This document shows positions 16,887-25,709 of a stretch of 64,000 bases of DNA, piece after piece. The stretch is from contig NZ_JALAHQ010000003.1 of the NCBI RefSeq assembly GCF_036983985.1, forward strand, positions 496,001 through 560,000, given 5' to 3'. A program made the position numbers and the translations under genes. The first letter of the stretch is position 1. Every line of letters starts with the position of its first letter. The notes under the pieces are model-generated. The model saw only the letters and a program-made list of their open reading frames with translations, was not told the DNA's origin and ran no database searches. The stretch is from Alishewanella metallidurans. GTDB taxonomy: Bacteria > Pseudomonadota > Gammaproteobacteria > Enterobacterales > Alteromonadaceae.

Positions 16887-16902
16887 AATAGTATCCTTTA
16901 TA

Positions 16903-18759
16903 TCATTCTTTATAAAAGCGCGAAGCACTTAATTTGCTAATAAGCTGCTGGCTTAACGGTAGAGGTTCTGCACAAATTTGGCAAGCAACTAATTCTGCCA
17001 ATAATGGTGACAACATTATACCTCTAGCGCCCATTCCGCCCAGTATATATAAATTGGCGCTGTTATTAATAGCGCCAATTGCCGGTATGCTACCTGGAAA
17101 TGACGCGCGAAAAGAGGCTGTAGCACCAATAACCTTCGCCTGGGAAAGCCATATAGGTTGTTGCAATTGCTCATTTACTTGCTGCAAGTTTTCGACGTTA
17201 TCCTTTGCGGTTACCTCGGCTACTGTTGCATGGCGGTCAAAAGTTGCCCCTAAGCAATGTATGCCTTGCCACTGTGGCGTTATATAGCCGTTATGACAAA
17301 GCACGGTTTGCAGTGGTGCCATAGCGGCTTGCTGAACATGGCTAACTTGGCCGCGAATTTTATTTAGTGGCAAGGCTGCCGTTTGGCTAAAACTAGCGAG
17401 TTTACTGCCGGTTGCCAATACTAGAACCTGCGCATTAATATTCCCCGCTGTGGTAGTGAGCAACCAATGCTGTTGCTGTTGGGTTATTGCACTTACTTGG
17501 CAATTAAAGCTAATTTGAAATGAGCTACTTTGTTTTAGATAGGCCAGTGCGGCTAGGCAAAACTGTTGCGGGCTAAGCCAACCGCCTAATGGGATATGCA
17601 CACCTGAATGGGGGACGGCTAAACCGGCTATGGCAGAGGCTTCAGTGGCACTAACCCCGCACACTAAACTAGTAGGATACAGTGCTTTTTCAATAAATTT
17701 TTGTTGGCGTTGAGCTAGCTGTTCATTGGATGCAAGGTGCAGCACGCCGCACCAGTCCATGGCAAAGTCTAGCCCTTGCTTTGCCCAGTGTTGATAGAAG
17801 TTTCGCGCAAACAAAAATGCCTGTACGTGCAATAAGCTTTCATCGGTGATGTGGGCGTGCAAGTTGGGGTATACCGCTGCCTGTCTATTTTGTGAAGCTT
17901 GTAAGGCTACACTTTGGTCCTCACAAATAAGGTGCACGGCAATACCGCGCTGCTGTAATGCTAGAGCCAGACAAAATGACGCTACCCCACCGCCAATAAT
18001 AGTAACGCCGCTTATTTCTGCGTTAACCGCCTTAGCCGGTTTTGCCATATAAGCGCTAAGCATCTCGCGTTTACGGCCAAAACCCTTTACTTTCTCAACC
18101 GTAAAACCCGCATCTTGTAAGCCACGCTTTACCAAGCCGGCTGCGGTGAAGGTTGCTAGTGTAGTGCCTGCGGTGCTTAGTCGAGCAAGGCCATTAAACA
18201 ATGGCGGCTGCCACATATCGGGGTTTTTACTGGGAGCAAAACCATCAAGATAAATAGCATTCACTTTGGCATTTAGTTGTGGTAGCTGGCTATTAACATC
18301 GCCAAACCATAAATCGAGCAATACAGTGCCATTATCAAAGCTAAGTCGGTGACAGCCGGCAACACAAAGCGGGTAGCTTTTTAGCAGTAGCAGGCCTAAT
18401 TCAGACAGCTCGGCGTGCACTGCTAGTGCGCGGCGCAAATCAGTATGGCTTAATGGGTACTTCTCAATACTACTGAAATATAAGCGCTGACATCGCGCAG
18501 CTGGCAAGCTTTGTCGATACTGGCGAAACCGCAGCCAAGTAAGCAAAAAGTTTGCGCCAGTGCCAAAGCCGGTTTCAATAATATGGAATGCGGTATCAGC
18601 ATGGCTTTGCCAGCGCAGTGGCAGGCCATTTTGCTGCAAAAACACGTAGTCTGTTTCTGCCAAGCCGCCATCATTAGAAAAATAAACGTCGTCAAACAGC
18701 GACGCAACTGGCGTACCTTGTTCATTAAAGTGTATTTTAGCATTGCTAAGCGTAGACAT
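16903..18759 (-). CDS. mnmC: Bifunctional tRNA wobble uridine modification protein MnmC
   Basis: The two domains finish mnm5(s2)U34 in tRNA. The N-terminal methyltransferase domain (about 1-245) has the SAM site ETGFGTGANFLL and YLDGFAPSKNP. The C-terminal FAD oxidoreductase domain (about 265-618) begins VTIIGGGVASFCLALAL and has the MnmC-typical QNRQAAVYPNLHAH. At 618 residues it is slightly shorter than E. coli MnmC. The start at 18759 (MSTLSNAKIHFNEQG) fits the family; the frame extends upstream but without homology. It is divergent from fabB, exactly as in E. coli. Confidence 0.95.
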   Translation of the reverse strand: MSTLSNAKIHFNEQGTPVASLFDDVYFSNDGGLAETDYVFLQQNGLPLRWQSHADTAFHIIETGFGTGANFLLTWLRFRQYRQSLPAARCQRLYFSSIEKYPLSHTDLRRALAVHAELSELGLLLLKSYPLCVAGCHRLSFDNGTVLLDLWFGDVNSQLPQLNAKVNAIYLDGFAPSKNPDMWQPPLFNGLARLSTAGTTLATFTAAGLVKRGLQDAGFTVEKVKGFGRKREMLSAYMAKPAKAVNAEISGVTIIGGGVASFCLALALQQRGIAVHLICEDQSVALQASQNRQAAVYPNLHAHITDESLLHVQAFLFARNFYQHWAKQGLDFAMDWCGVLHLASNEQLAQRQQKFIEKALYPTSLVCGVSATEASAIAGLAVPHSGVHIPLGGWLSPQQFCLAALAYLKQSSSFQISFNCQVSAITQQQQHWLLTTTAGNINAQVLVLATGSKLASFSQTAALPLNKIRGQVSHVQQAAMAPLQTVLCHNGYITPQWQGIHCLGATFDRHATVAEVTAKDNVENLQQVNEQLQQPIWLSQAKVIGATASFRASFPGSIPAIGAINNSANLYILGGMGARGIMLSPLLAELVACQICAEPLPLSQQLISKLSASRFYKE

Positions 18760-18787
18760 AGACTGCAAACCTGACGCAAAATTCAGC

Positions 18788-18817
18788 TTGTAGTTTACCC
18801 TAAGCAACCGCTATATT
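18788..18817 (+). promoter_or_regulatory. Candidate fabB promoter
   Basis: TTGTAG at 18788-18793 and TATATT at 18812-18817 with an 18-base spacer, about 115 bases before the fabB start. The candidate FabR box begins 6 bases after the -10 element. Confidence 0.5.
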
Positions 18818-18823
18818 AAAAAT

Positions 18824-18841
18824 AGAGTACAAGTGTGCGCT
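18824..18841 (+). promoter_or_regulatory. Candidate FabR operator upstream of fabB
   Basis: AGAGTACAAGTGTGCGCT resembles, from memory, the palindromic FabR recognition sequence found upstream of fabA and fabB in gammaproteobacteria (AGCGTACA...TGT.CGCT). Six of nine arm positions are symmetric. Its place just after a candidate -10 box would suit repression of unsaturated fatty acid synthesis. Inference from pattern only. Confidence 0.5.
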
Positions 18842-18932
18842 GAAAGCTGACCACTTTTGATGGCAAATTCCGTACAATAGCGCGCAATATCATTTTAAGC
18901 GACCGGCGATAGCTTGGTCCGTTGGAGAAAGC

Positions 18933-20147
18933 ATGAAAAGAGCTGTAATCACAGGTATCGGTATCGTATCCAGTATCGGTAATAATAAAGACGAAGTACT
19001 GGCGTCGTTAAAAGCTGGACGTTCAGGTATTACCCGTTCAGAAGAGTTTGCTGAGCTTGGTTTACGTTCTCAAGTTTGGGGTAATATTAAACTTAACCCA
19101 AGCGAATTAATTGACCGTAAAGCTATGCGCTTTATGGCTGATGCTGCGGCTTTTGCTTATCTTGCCATGCAAGAAGCTATGATTGACGCGGGCTTTACCG
19201 AAGAGCAAATTTCTCACCCGCGCATTGGGCTCGTTGCCGGCTCGGGTGGTGCATCGTCAAAGGTACAAGTAGAAGCTGCGGATATACTGCGGGAAAAAGG
19301 CGTAAAGCGGGTTGGCCCTTATGCAGTGCCTAAAACCATGTCTAGCACCTGCTCTGCATGTTTAGCGACCCCTTTTAAAATTAAAGGCGTTAACTATTCT
19401 ATTAGTTCTGCTTGTGCTACCAGTGCGCATTGTATTGGCCACGCCGTAGAACTAATTCAGTTAGGTAAGCAAGACGTGGTATTTGCTGGCGGTGGCGAAG
19501 AAGTGCACTGGACACTGGCGATGGAATTTGATGCCATGGGTGCACTGTCTACTAAATATAACGACACGCCAGAATTGGCTTCACGCACCTATGACGCCAA
19601 CCGTGATGGTTTTGTTATTAGCGGCGGCGGCGGTATGGTGGTTGTAGAAGAATTAGAGCATGCATTGGCTCGTGGCGCGACAATTTACGCCGAAGTAGTA
19701 GGCTATGGTGCAACCTCAGACGGTTTTGATATGGTTGCTCCAAGCGGTGAAGGTGCAATACGCTGCATGCAAATGGCCATGCAGGGTGTTGATGCAGAAG
19801 TTGATTACGTTAATACCCATGGTACCAGCACGCCAGTAGGTGACGTAAAAGAGCTAGGTGCTATTCAGCACGTATTTGCCGGTAAATCACCCGCAATAAG
19901 TGCCACTAAAGCCATGACCGGACATGCATTGGGTGCGGCGGGTGTGCACGAAGCTATTTACTCATTATTAATGATGAAACATAGCTTTATCGCGCCATCA
20001 ATTAATATTGGTGAGCTAGACGAAGCCGCTAAAGGGCTAAATATTGTCACAACCGCAACACCAGCAGAACTGAATACAGTAATGTCGAACAGTTTCGGTT
20101 TTGGTGGTACAAACGCTACGCTGGTAATGCAGAAATATCGCGGCTAA
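18933..20147 (+). CDS. fabB: Beta-ketoacyl-ACP synthase I
   Basis: This condensing enzyme elongates acyl-ACP, including unsaturated intermediates. The 404-residue thiolase-fold protein has the nucleophile in SSACATSAHC (Cys near 163) and the two catalytic histidines in VNTHGTSTPVGD and TKAMTGHALGAAG. The N-terminus MKRAVITGIGIVSSIGNN is typical of FabB. The start has TGGAGA about 9 bases upstream. It is monocistronic, with its own terminator, and divergent from mnmC. Confidence 0.97.
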   Translation: MKRAVITGIGIVSSIGNNKDEVLASLKAGRSGITRSEEFAELGLRSQVWGNIKLNPSELIDRKAMRFMADAAAFAYLAMQEAMIDAGFTEEQISHPRIGLVAGSGGASSKVQVEAADILREKGVKRVGPYAVPKTMSSTCSACLATPFKIKGVNYSISSACATSAHCIGHAVELIQLGKQDVVFAGGGEEVHWTLAMEFDAMGALSTKYNDTPELASRTYDANRDGFVISGGGGMVVVEELEHALARGATIYAEVVGYGATSDGFDMVAPSGEGAIRCMQMAMQGVDAEVDYVNTHGTSTPVGDVKELGAIQHVFAGKSPAISATKAMTGHALGAAGVHEAIYSLLMMKHSFIAPSINIGELDEAAKGLNIVTTATPAELNTVMSNSFGFGGTNATLVMQKYRG

Positions 20148-20166
20148 GTTTGGTTGCAGTAATTAG

Positions 20167-20192
20167 AAAGGGCGCATTTAGCGCCCTTTTTT
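20167..20192. terminator. Terminator between fabB and a convergent gene
   Basis: Stem AAAGGGCGC/GCGCCCTTT, loop ATTTA, T-run. The A-rich left flank lets it serve the minus-strand gene ending at 20198 as well. Confidence 0.88.
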
Positions 20193-20197
20193 ACACA

Positions 20198-20392
20198 TTA
20201 AATTTCTTCGTCTTCTAAATCCCAGTCGTCTAACGCTTGGCGTAACCTTTTTTGCTCTAGCAAATCATCAATACGCCGCCGAGCTTCTAGTTTTTGTTTT
20301 GATTTAGTGTCTTTAGGTGATAAATCTTTGATGATCTCAACATCATCAGCCAAATCGTCTAGTTCAAACTCGTTGCTGTCTACCTGTGACAT
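20198..20392 (-). CDS. Small acidic protein resembling the PA3496 family
   Basis: A 64-residue, highly acidic protein: an Asp/Glu-rich N-terminal half, then a basic helix (KSKQKLEARRRIDDLLEQKR), then an acidic tail (WDLEDEEI). The pattern recalls the small PA3496-like putative envelope-integrity proteins of gammaproteobacteria, but that assignment is from memory of the motif and is not certain. The ATG at 20392 is preceded by GAGGTG. It lies about 90 bases downstream of the gshB-like gene on the same strand. Confidence 0.7.
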   Translation of the reverse strand: MSQVDSNEFELDDLADDVEIIKDLSPKDTKSKQKLEARRRIDDLLEQKRLRQALDDWDLEDEEI

Positions 20393-20479
20393 AAGCACAC
20401 CTCAAATATTTTTTGCCTATTTACAGAATTTTAGTAATTAAAAACAGTGAATTATTTTGTTAAACACGATAAAAATTTT

Positions 20480-21520
20480 TCAAATAAGCGCTTCCGCTTC
20501 ACTAAGTAGTGGACGAAACACCTGTTTACGCGCTGACAGTTGTGTTTTTCCAACTACTACTTGTTCAATAAAATCAATAACTTTTTCTTGTAAACGCACA
20601 CCATTTAAACGATTAATTCGTGCAATACCGCCTGGGCTCATTACGTTAACTTCAATTAGTTTTCCGTTGATAACGTCAATGCCAGCAAAAAATAAACCGT
20701 CTCGTGCCAGCTTCGGGCCAATGTGGGCGCATAGCCGTTTTTCTTTTTCGCTAAGCTGGTGCTTAACGACACTGCCGCCAGCATGCACGTTAGAGCGCAT
20801 GTCATCTGCAGGAGGAATACGGCGCATAGCACCAATAGGTTTACCGTTTAACATTAAAATGCGAATGTCACCTAGTTCGGCACCTTCTACGTATTCTTGT
20901 AAAATGACGTAATTGCCGCGCTCTTGATCACCGATATAAAAATCGAGCAGTGAGCGTGCACTTTGTGCCGCTGATTTCTCTAATAAAATAACACCTTTAC
21001 CGCCGTAGCCATTAAGCGGCTTTAAAATCATTTTGTCGTTAGGTGAGTCAGCCAGCACACGAGCCAAATAATCTTTATTTTTTGATACGTGTGTTACCGG
21101 TATAAACTCATTGTTAGGGTCGTGTAGTGACGCGGTATACATCTTATTATTGGCAATACGCACGCCATCTAAGTCATTCATAATAAACGTATCTTCACGC
21201 ACTGAATCAAGAAAATTCAACACTATTGGATCAAGCGGCGGATTAAGCCGAATAAAAATAGCGTCAAAGGCCGCTAGCGGCAGCTTTTGTTGATTAAATT
21301 GAGCATTACGATAAAAGCTGGCAATGTTATTTGATACTTTTTGCCCTTTAACAAACACTTTGCAAAATGCCATGGCAATGCTGTCGCGCACGGTTAAATT
21401 AGTGGCGTGGGTTATAGCAACCGTATGCCCACGACTTACTGCTTCGTGGATCATACGAATAGTGCTATCGCCGTCTGGATCAACTTTTTCCCACGGGTAC
21501 ATTAAAAAACAAATACGCAT
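20480..21520 (-). CDS. Glutathione synthase (GshB)-family ATP-grasp enzyme
   Basis: The 346-residue protein has the GshB N-terminal fold (MRICFLMYPWEKVDP; FIRLNPPLDP matches the MRKDPPFD region). The ATP-grasp core shows MILKPLNGYGGKGV, a phosphate-binding loop, LQEYVEGAELGDIRILMLNGKP, and the metal-binding IEVNVMSPGGIARIN. It would join gamma-Glu-Cys and Gly with ATP, but paralogues may use other peptides. It is about 30 residues longer than E. coli GshB and belongs to a recognisably different branch, so a canonical gshB may exist elsewhere. The start at 21520 has AGAGAA upstream; a longer frame lacks support. Confidence 0.82.
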   Translation of the reverse strand: MRICFLMYPWEKVDPDGDSTIRMIHEAVSRGHTVAITHATNLTVRDSIAMAFCKVFVKGQKVSNNIASFYRNAQFNQQKLPLAAFDAIFIRLNPPLDPIVLNFLDSVREDTFIMNDLDGVRIANNKMYTASLHDPNNEFIPVTHVSKNKDYLARVLADSPNDKMILKPLNGYGGKGVILLEKSAAQSARSLLDFYIGDQERGNYVILQEYVEGAELGDIRILMLNGKPIGAMRRIPPADDMRSNVHAGGSVVKHQLSEKEKRLCAHIGPKLARDGLFFAGIDVINGKLIEVNVMSPGGIARINRLNGVRLQEKVIDFIEQVVVGKTQLSARKQVFRPLLSEAEALI

Positions 21521-21841
21521 AATATTCTCTGTATCAATAGCATTGGCTAAGCATAAAACTGCCGCCAGAAAAAGGAAGCGGATAATAGCGGATAGCCAAA
21601 AAAACACACCTTAAATTTGTTTTAGTATGACAGGTTAATGCAGTTTGTTAGTGGTTAAAGCGTAAACATTTATGGAAGAAAATAGGCTGGTACTACGCTA
21701 TATCGTACTTAGTGGTATTTTAGCCGCAATACGGCAGCTAACCGCACTATAAACACATAAATTTTATGATAAATTTAGTAGTATTATCAGTCTATATAAC
21801 CCGCAGTTAGCACTTACGGTAACAGAATAATAGGTAACCCA

Positions 21842-23902
21842 GTGGCAAAAACAGTACAGGCATTTACTTACCGCACCATTGTTAGCATATTACCGCTTCT
21901 GCTCGCGCCATTAGTTACAGCCGATCCGTTATCAGCACATAGGTTAGAGCAAATAACAATAAAGGGCCGGCAAACCGATTTATTAGGTTTAGCCAGCTCG
22001 GCATCTGAAGGTGTTATTGGTAATACCGAAATTGCGGATCGTCCTTTATTACGCACAGGTGAAGTGCTGGAATTTATTCCCGGCATGGTTGTTACCCAGC
22101 ATAGCGGTAGTGGCAAGGCTAACCAGTATTTTTTACGTGGTTTTAACCTTGACCACGGTACTGATTTTGCAACCTATATTGATGGTATGCCAATGAATAT
22201 GCGCAGCCACGGTCATGGCCAAGGCTACACAGATTTGAGTTTTATTATTCCCGAAGTTATAGCGCAAATTGATTATCAAAAAGGTGCTTATCACGCCAAC
22301 AGTGGCGATTTTTCCGCTGCCGGTTCAGCCCGATTTGGCCTGCAAAACCGTACTAGTAAAGAAGTAGAATTAACGCTGGGACAGAACAACTATCAGCGCT
22401 TGTTGGCTAAAGGCAGTAGTAAGCAGGGCAAGGGTAACCTAATGCTAGCGGCGGAACTGCAGCAATATGATGGCCCATGGAGCGACATTAGCGAAGATGT
22501 AAACAAGCTAAACCTGCAAGCACGTTATAGCCAGGCGCTGGGTTCTGGCCAGTTAGCGCTAATGCTGATGGCGTATGACAATAACTGGAACTCCGCTGAT
22601 CAGATCCCGCAACGCGCTGTAGAACAAGGCTTAATTAACGAGTTTGGTTCGCTAGATACTGATTTAGGTGGCGACAGTTCGCGTTATAGTGTGTCGGCAA
22701 GTTGGTATAGCGATGCTTGGCAGTGGAATGTTTATGCGCTAAAAGCACAGATGGATTTATGGTCTAATTTTACCTATTTTCTTGAAGATCCGATAAATGG
22801 CGATCAGTTTGAACAGGTAGACCGGCGCTGGGTCTACGGCGGTGAGTTAAGCCATCATTGGCATCATCAATTAGGCGAGCTCGCTGTCGAGCATGTGGTT
22901 GGGCTACAATTACGGGCTGATGATATCGGCGAGGTAGGCCTGTATAACACTAAACAGCGTGCTCGCTTAAATACCGTGCGTAACGACGCCGTGCAACAAG
23001 GTTCGGCGGCATTGTTTAGCCAAACTAGCTTACAGCTAAATAGCGATTGGAACGCGCACTTAGGCTTGCGCTATGACTATTTTAACGTTGATGTTGAGAG
23101 TAATTTAGCGGAAAACAGCGGCTCGGCATCTGATGGTATCGTGTCAATTAAAGCTGGGTTGAGCTATCAGTTTTTACCTAATTGGCAGTTATATTTAAAC
23201 GCTGGGCAAGGCTTTCATTCTAACGATGCGCGTGGCGCGACCGCAACACTTGATCCCGTAACCCTAGACGATATCGCACCGGTTGATTTACTGGTACGCA
23301 GTAACGGTGCCGAGTTAGGCCTGCGTTTTTTCGACTACAGTGCTTTTAATGCGTCACTAGCGTTATGGCAGTTACAGGTAGATTCTGAGCTATTATATGT
23401 TGGCGATGCCGGCAATAATGAACCTAGCCGAGCGTCAAAGCGCTATGGTATTGAACTTGCCGCTTATTACTGGTTTAGTAATAACTGGAGTATTGATACA
23501 GAGCTTGCCATAACGCACTCACGTTTTACCGAACAAAGCCCGGATGAAGGTAACTATATTGATGGTGCGCTGCCAGTAGTGTTAAGCATGGGGCTAATTT
23601 ACAAAGCCGATAGCCCTTGGCAAGTTAGTTTACGCTTACGCCACTTTGGTAAGCGCACGCTTGATAGTTTTAACCTGCAGCGCTCTGGTGCTAGTACTGT
23701 TGTTAACGCCGGTTATAATTATCAATTTCAACAATGGCAATTGGCGTTAGAGTTATTAAATATGCTTGATAGTAAAGACAGCGATATTGACTACTTTTAT
23801 GCATCACGTTTACCTGGCGAAGATCAAGCCGGTGTTGAAGATCGGCATTCACACCCAATGGAGCCGCGTACTGTTCGATTTAAATTGCGTTATCGTTTTT
23901 AG
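21842..23902 (+). CDS. TonB-dependent outer-membrane receptor with a His-rich plug loop
   Basis: Outer-membrane gated transporter of 686 residues. The start is GTG at 21842 with AGGTAA just upstream. A signal peptide ends near residue 28. The plug domain spans about 35-175 (FIPGMVVTQHSGSGKANQYFLRG, with DGMPMNMRSHGHGQGYTDLSF), followed by a 22-strand barrel ending LRYRF with terminal Phe. Near the end a second His-rich segment reads EDRHSHPMEPRTVRF. This branch is widespread but its ligand is not known to me; the histidines suggest a metal or metal chelate, an inference only. I see no convincing Fur box upstream. A GPx-like gene follows 101 bases downstream. Confidence 0.92.
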   Translation: MAKTVQAFTYRTIVSILPLLLAPLVTADPLSAHRLEQITIKGRQTDLLGLASSASEGVIGNTEIADRPLLRTGEVLEFIPGMVVTQHSGSGKANQYFLRGFNLDHGTDFATYIDGMPMNMRSHGHGQGYTDLSFIIPEVIAQIDYQKGAYHANSGDFSAAGSARFGLQNRTSKEVELTLGQNNYQRLLAKGSSKQGKGNLMLAAELQQYDGPWSDISEDVNKLNLQARYSQALGSGQLALMLMAYDNNWNSADQIPQRAVEQGLINEFGSLDTDLGGDSSRYSVSASWYSDAWQWNVYALKAQMDLWSNFTYFLEDPINGDQFEQVDRRWVYGGELSHHWHHQLGELAVEHVVGLQLRADDIGEVGLYNTKQRARLNTVRNDAVQQGSAALFSQTSLQLNSDWNAHLGLRYDYFNVDVESNLAENSGSASDGIVSIKAGLSYQFLPNWQLYLNAGQGFHSNDARGATATLDPVTLDDIAPVDLLVRSNGAELGLRFFDYSAFNASLALWQLQVDSELLYVGDAGNNEPSRASKRYGIELAAYYWFSNNWSIDTELAITHSRFTEQSPDEGNYIDGALPVVLSMGLIYKADSPWQVSLRLRHFGKRTLDSFNLQRSGASTVVNAGYNYQFQQWQLALELLNMLDSKDSDIDYFYASRLPGEDQAGVEDRHSHPMEPRTVRFKLRYRF

Positions 23903-24003
23903 TCTAGCGTTAACCAGAGATCGGTTTAGGTTCTGTATACGTACAACTTATCCTGCTATGACATGCATTAGCAGCTAAACATTTAGCTTTACCGGAGATA
24001 ACA

Positions 24004-24588
24004 ATGAAAACATTATTAAGTGCCGTAGCTTTGACCGCTGCCATGTTAGCTGCGCCGGCAATGGCAAATCAGTGTGGTGATATTCTTGGCCACTCAATGC
24101 AACAACTTAACACCCGTGAAAGTGTTGATCTGTGTGATACCTTTAAAGGTAAAACCTTGCTAGTAGTCAATACGGCTAGCAAATGTGGCTTTACCCCACA
24201 GTTTGATGCGTTAGAAGCCTTGTATGAAAAATATAAAGATCAAGGATTAGTGGTATTAGGCTTTCCGTCAGATAGTTTTAAACAAGAATATGACGATGCG
24301 GAAAAAACGGCTGAGGTATGTTATTTAACCTACGGCGTAAAATTTCCAATGTTTGCCAGTTCAAAAGTTAAAGGCAATGATGCTAACCCGATTTTTAAAG
24401 CGTTAATTGCTAAAACCGGTGAAACACCAAGCTGGAATTTCAATAAATATTTAGTCAGTGCTGACGAGCAAAGTGTAGTGCACTTTGGCAGCCGGACTAA
24501 ACCTGATGATAAAGATTTTATTAGCGCAGTAGAAAGTATGCTGTTGCAAAATCAGCAAGGCGGCGCAGCTGCGTTAAAATCTGAATAA
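24004..24588 (+). CDS. Exported glutathione peroxidase-family protein (divergent)
   Basis: The 194-residue protein has a signal peptide (MKTLLSAVALTAAMLAAPAMA) and a thioredoxin-fold GPx domain. The peroxidatic cysteine is in NTASKCGFTPQF and the Trp/Asn pair is in SWNFNKYLV. The usual GFPCNQF motif reads GFPSDSF, so the catalytic-tetrad Gln is replaced by Ser. YGVKFPMF is conserved. It should be a periplasmic thiol peroxidase, but its reductant and activity are uncertain. The RBS ACCGGAG lies 7 bases upstream. It follows the TonB receptor with a 101-base gap and ends at a good terminator. Confidence 0.88.
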   Translation: MKTLLSAVALTAAMLAAPAMANQCGDILGHSMQQLNTRESVDLCDTFKGKTLLVVNTASKCGFTPQFDALEALYEKYKDQGLVVLGFPSDSFKQEYDDAEKTAEVCYLTYGVKFPMFASSKVKGNDANPIFKALIAKTGETPSWNFNKYLVSADEQSVVHFGSRTKPDDKDFISAVESMLLQNQQGGAAALKSE

Positions 24589-24610
24589 TCTTGTTTTAAT
24601 TAGTTATATT

Positions 24611-24636
24611 AAGCTAGGTTCTGCCTAGCTTTTTTA
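24611..24636 (+). terminator. Rho-independent terminator of the GPx gene
   Basis: Stem AGCTAGG/CCTAGCT with loop TTCTG and a T-run. Confidence 0.88.
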
Positions 24637-24687
24637 TTGCACGTTTAGCCTAAATACCAATTCAGGAGGAAAACACAATCTTATTTT

Positions 24688-24719
24688 GGACGTCTAAACG
24701 TTTAGATGTTGACATTTTC
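24688..24719 (+). promoter_or_regulatory. MetJ operator (tandem met boxes) and metA promoter
   Basis: Consecutive 8-base units GGACGTCT (24688-24695, 7/8 match to AGACGTCT), AAACGTTT (24696-24703, 6/8) and AGATGTTG (24704-24711, 5/8) form a MetJ-type array. They overlap a perfect -35 hexamer TTGACA at 24709-24714. The -10 element is weak. MetJ with S-adenosylmethionine would block RNA polymerase here, placing metA and the split metH under methionine repression. Confidence 0.8.
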
Positions 24720-24767
24720 TGTTATTTTGCGCAAAGTAACGCTATTAAAGCCTAACCGAGTTGCGCC

Positions 24768-25694
24768 ATGCCTATTAAAGTAATCGACCAATTACCCGCA
24801 GTAGAGGCATTGCTGGCAGAAAATGTGTTTGTAATGACCGAAAGTAGAGCACAAACACAGGATATTCGTCCGCTAAAAATTGCCATTTTAAACCTAATGC
24901 CAAATAAAATAGCTACTGAAATTCAACTACTACGTTTGCTAGCAAATAGCCCGCTGCAGGTTGATATCGATCTATTACGTATTGATGACCACGTGAGTAA
25001 AAATACCCCATCGAATCATTTAAACTGCTTTTATCGCTACTTCTCTGAAGTGCAACAGCAAAACTACGATGGCTTAATTATTACTGGCGCACCGTTAGGC
25101 TTAGTTGATTATGAAGATGTTACGTATTGGCAGCAGTTTGGCGATATATTACGCTGGGCTGATCAACATGTAACTTCAACGCTGTTTTTGTGTTGGGCTG
25201 CGCATGCTGCGTTATATCAATATTATGGTTTGCAACGAGAAATACGCGGTGACAAATTATCAGGTGTATATTGGCAACAGGTTACCCAACCATTAAATCC
25301 ACTAGTACGTGGTTTTGATGACGAGTTTTTAGTGCCGCATTCACGTTATGCTCAGGTACCCAAGCAAAAGTATCAGCAGCATGATGACCTACATATTTTG
25401 GCCGAAGCTGATGTTACCGGTGCGTATTTATTGCAAAACAGTAGCGGTAGCCGAGTATTTGTCACCGGGCATCCCGAATACGATTTAACCAGTTTGGCTG
25501 ATGAATATCAGCGTGATCTTGCCTCAGGTGCCGCACCAAAATTTCCCGAAAATTATTATCGCAATAACGATCCTGCGCAGGGGCCTGTTAAGTTATGGCA
25601 AAGCCATGCTTTTTTATTATTTAGTAATTGGCTTAATTATTATGTGTACCAAGCCACGCCCTTTGATTTACAACAAATTGGCCAAACGGCTTAA
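24768..25694 (+). CDS. metA: Homoserine O-succinyltransferase
   Basis: First committed step of methionine synthesis: homoserine acylation. The 308-residue protein starts MPIKVIDQLPAVEAL. It has the catalytic cysteine in LFLCWAAHAALYQYYG, the acyl-specificity segment LDHEGAPLGLV-like (ITGAPLGLVDYEDV), and the His/Glu pair in VTGHPEYD. Whether it prefers succinyl- or acetyl-CoA cannot be settled by eye; family annotation favours succinyl in gammaproteobacteria. It stands behind met boxes and 15 bases before the first methionine synthase gene, an apparent operon. Confidence 0.95.
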   Translation: MPIKVIDQLPAVEALLAENVFVMTESRAQTQDIRPLKIAILNLMPNKIATEIQLLRLLANSPLQVDIDLLRIDDHVSKNTPSNHLNCFYRYFSEVQQQNYDGLIITGAPLGLVDYEDVTYWQQFGDILRWADQHVTSTLFLCWAAHAALYQYYGLQREIRGDKLSGVYWQQVTQPLNPLVRGFDDEFLVPHSRYAQVPKQKYQQHDDLHILAEADVTGAYLLQNSSGSRVFVTGHPEYDLTSLADEYQRDLASGAAPKFPENYYRNNDPAQGPVKLWQSHAFLLFSNWLNYYVYQATPFDLQQIGQTA

Positions 25695-25709
25695 CGTATC
25701 GAGTATTTT

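Noticed and set aside
21640..21841. AT-rich inverted-repeat-like sequence upstream of the TonB receptor as a Fur box
   Set aside because: AAATTT...AAATTT lacks the GATAAT hexamer array of a Fur site; I could not support any named regulator.
24611..24767. Possible SAM or cobalamin riboswitch upstream of metA-metH
   Set aside because: The region is too short and lacks the conserved riboswitch core; tandem met boxes explain the regulation better.
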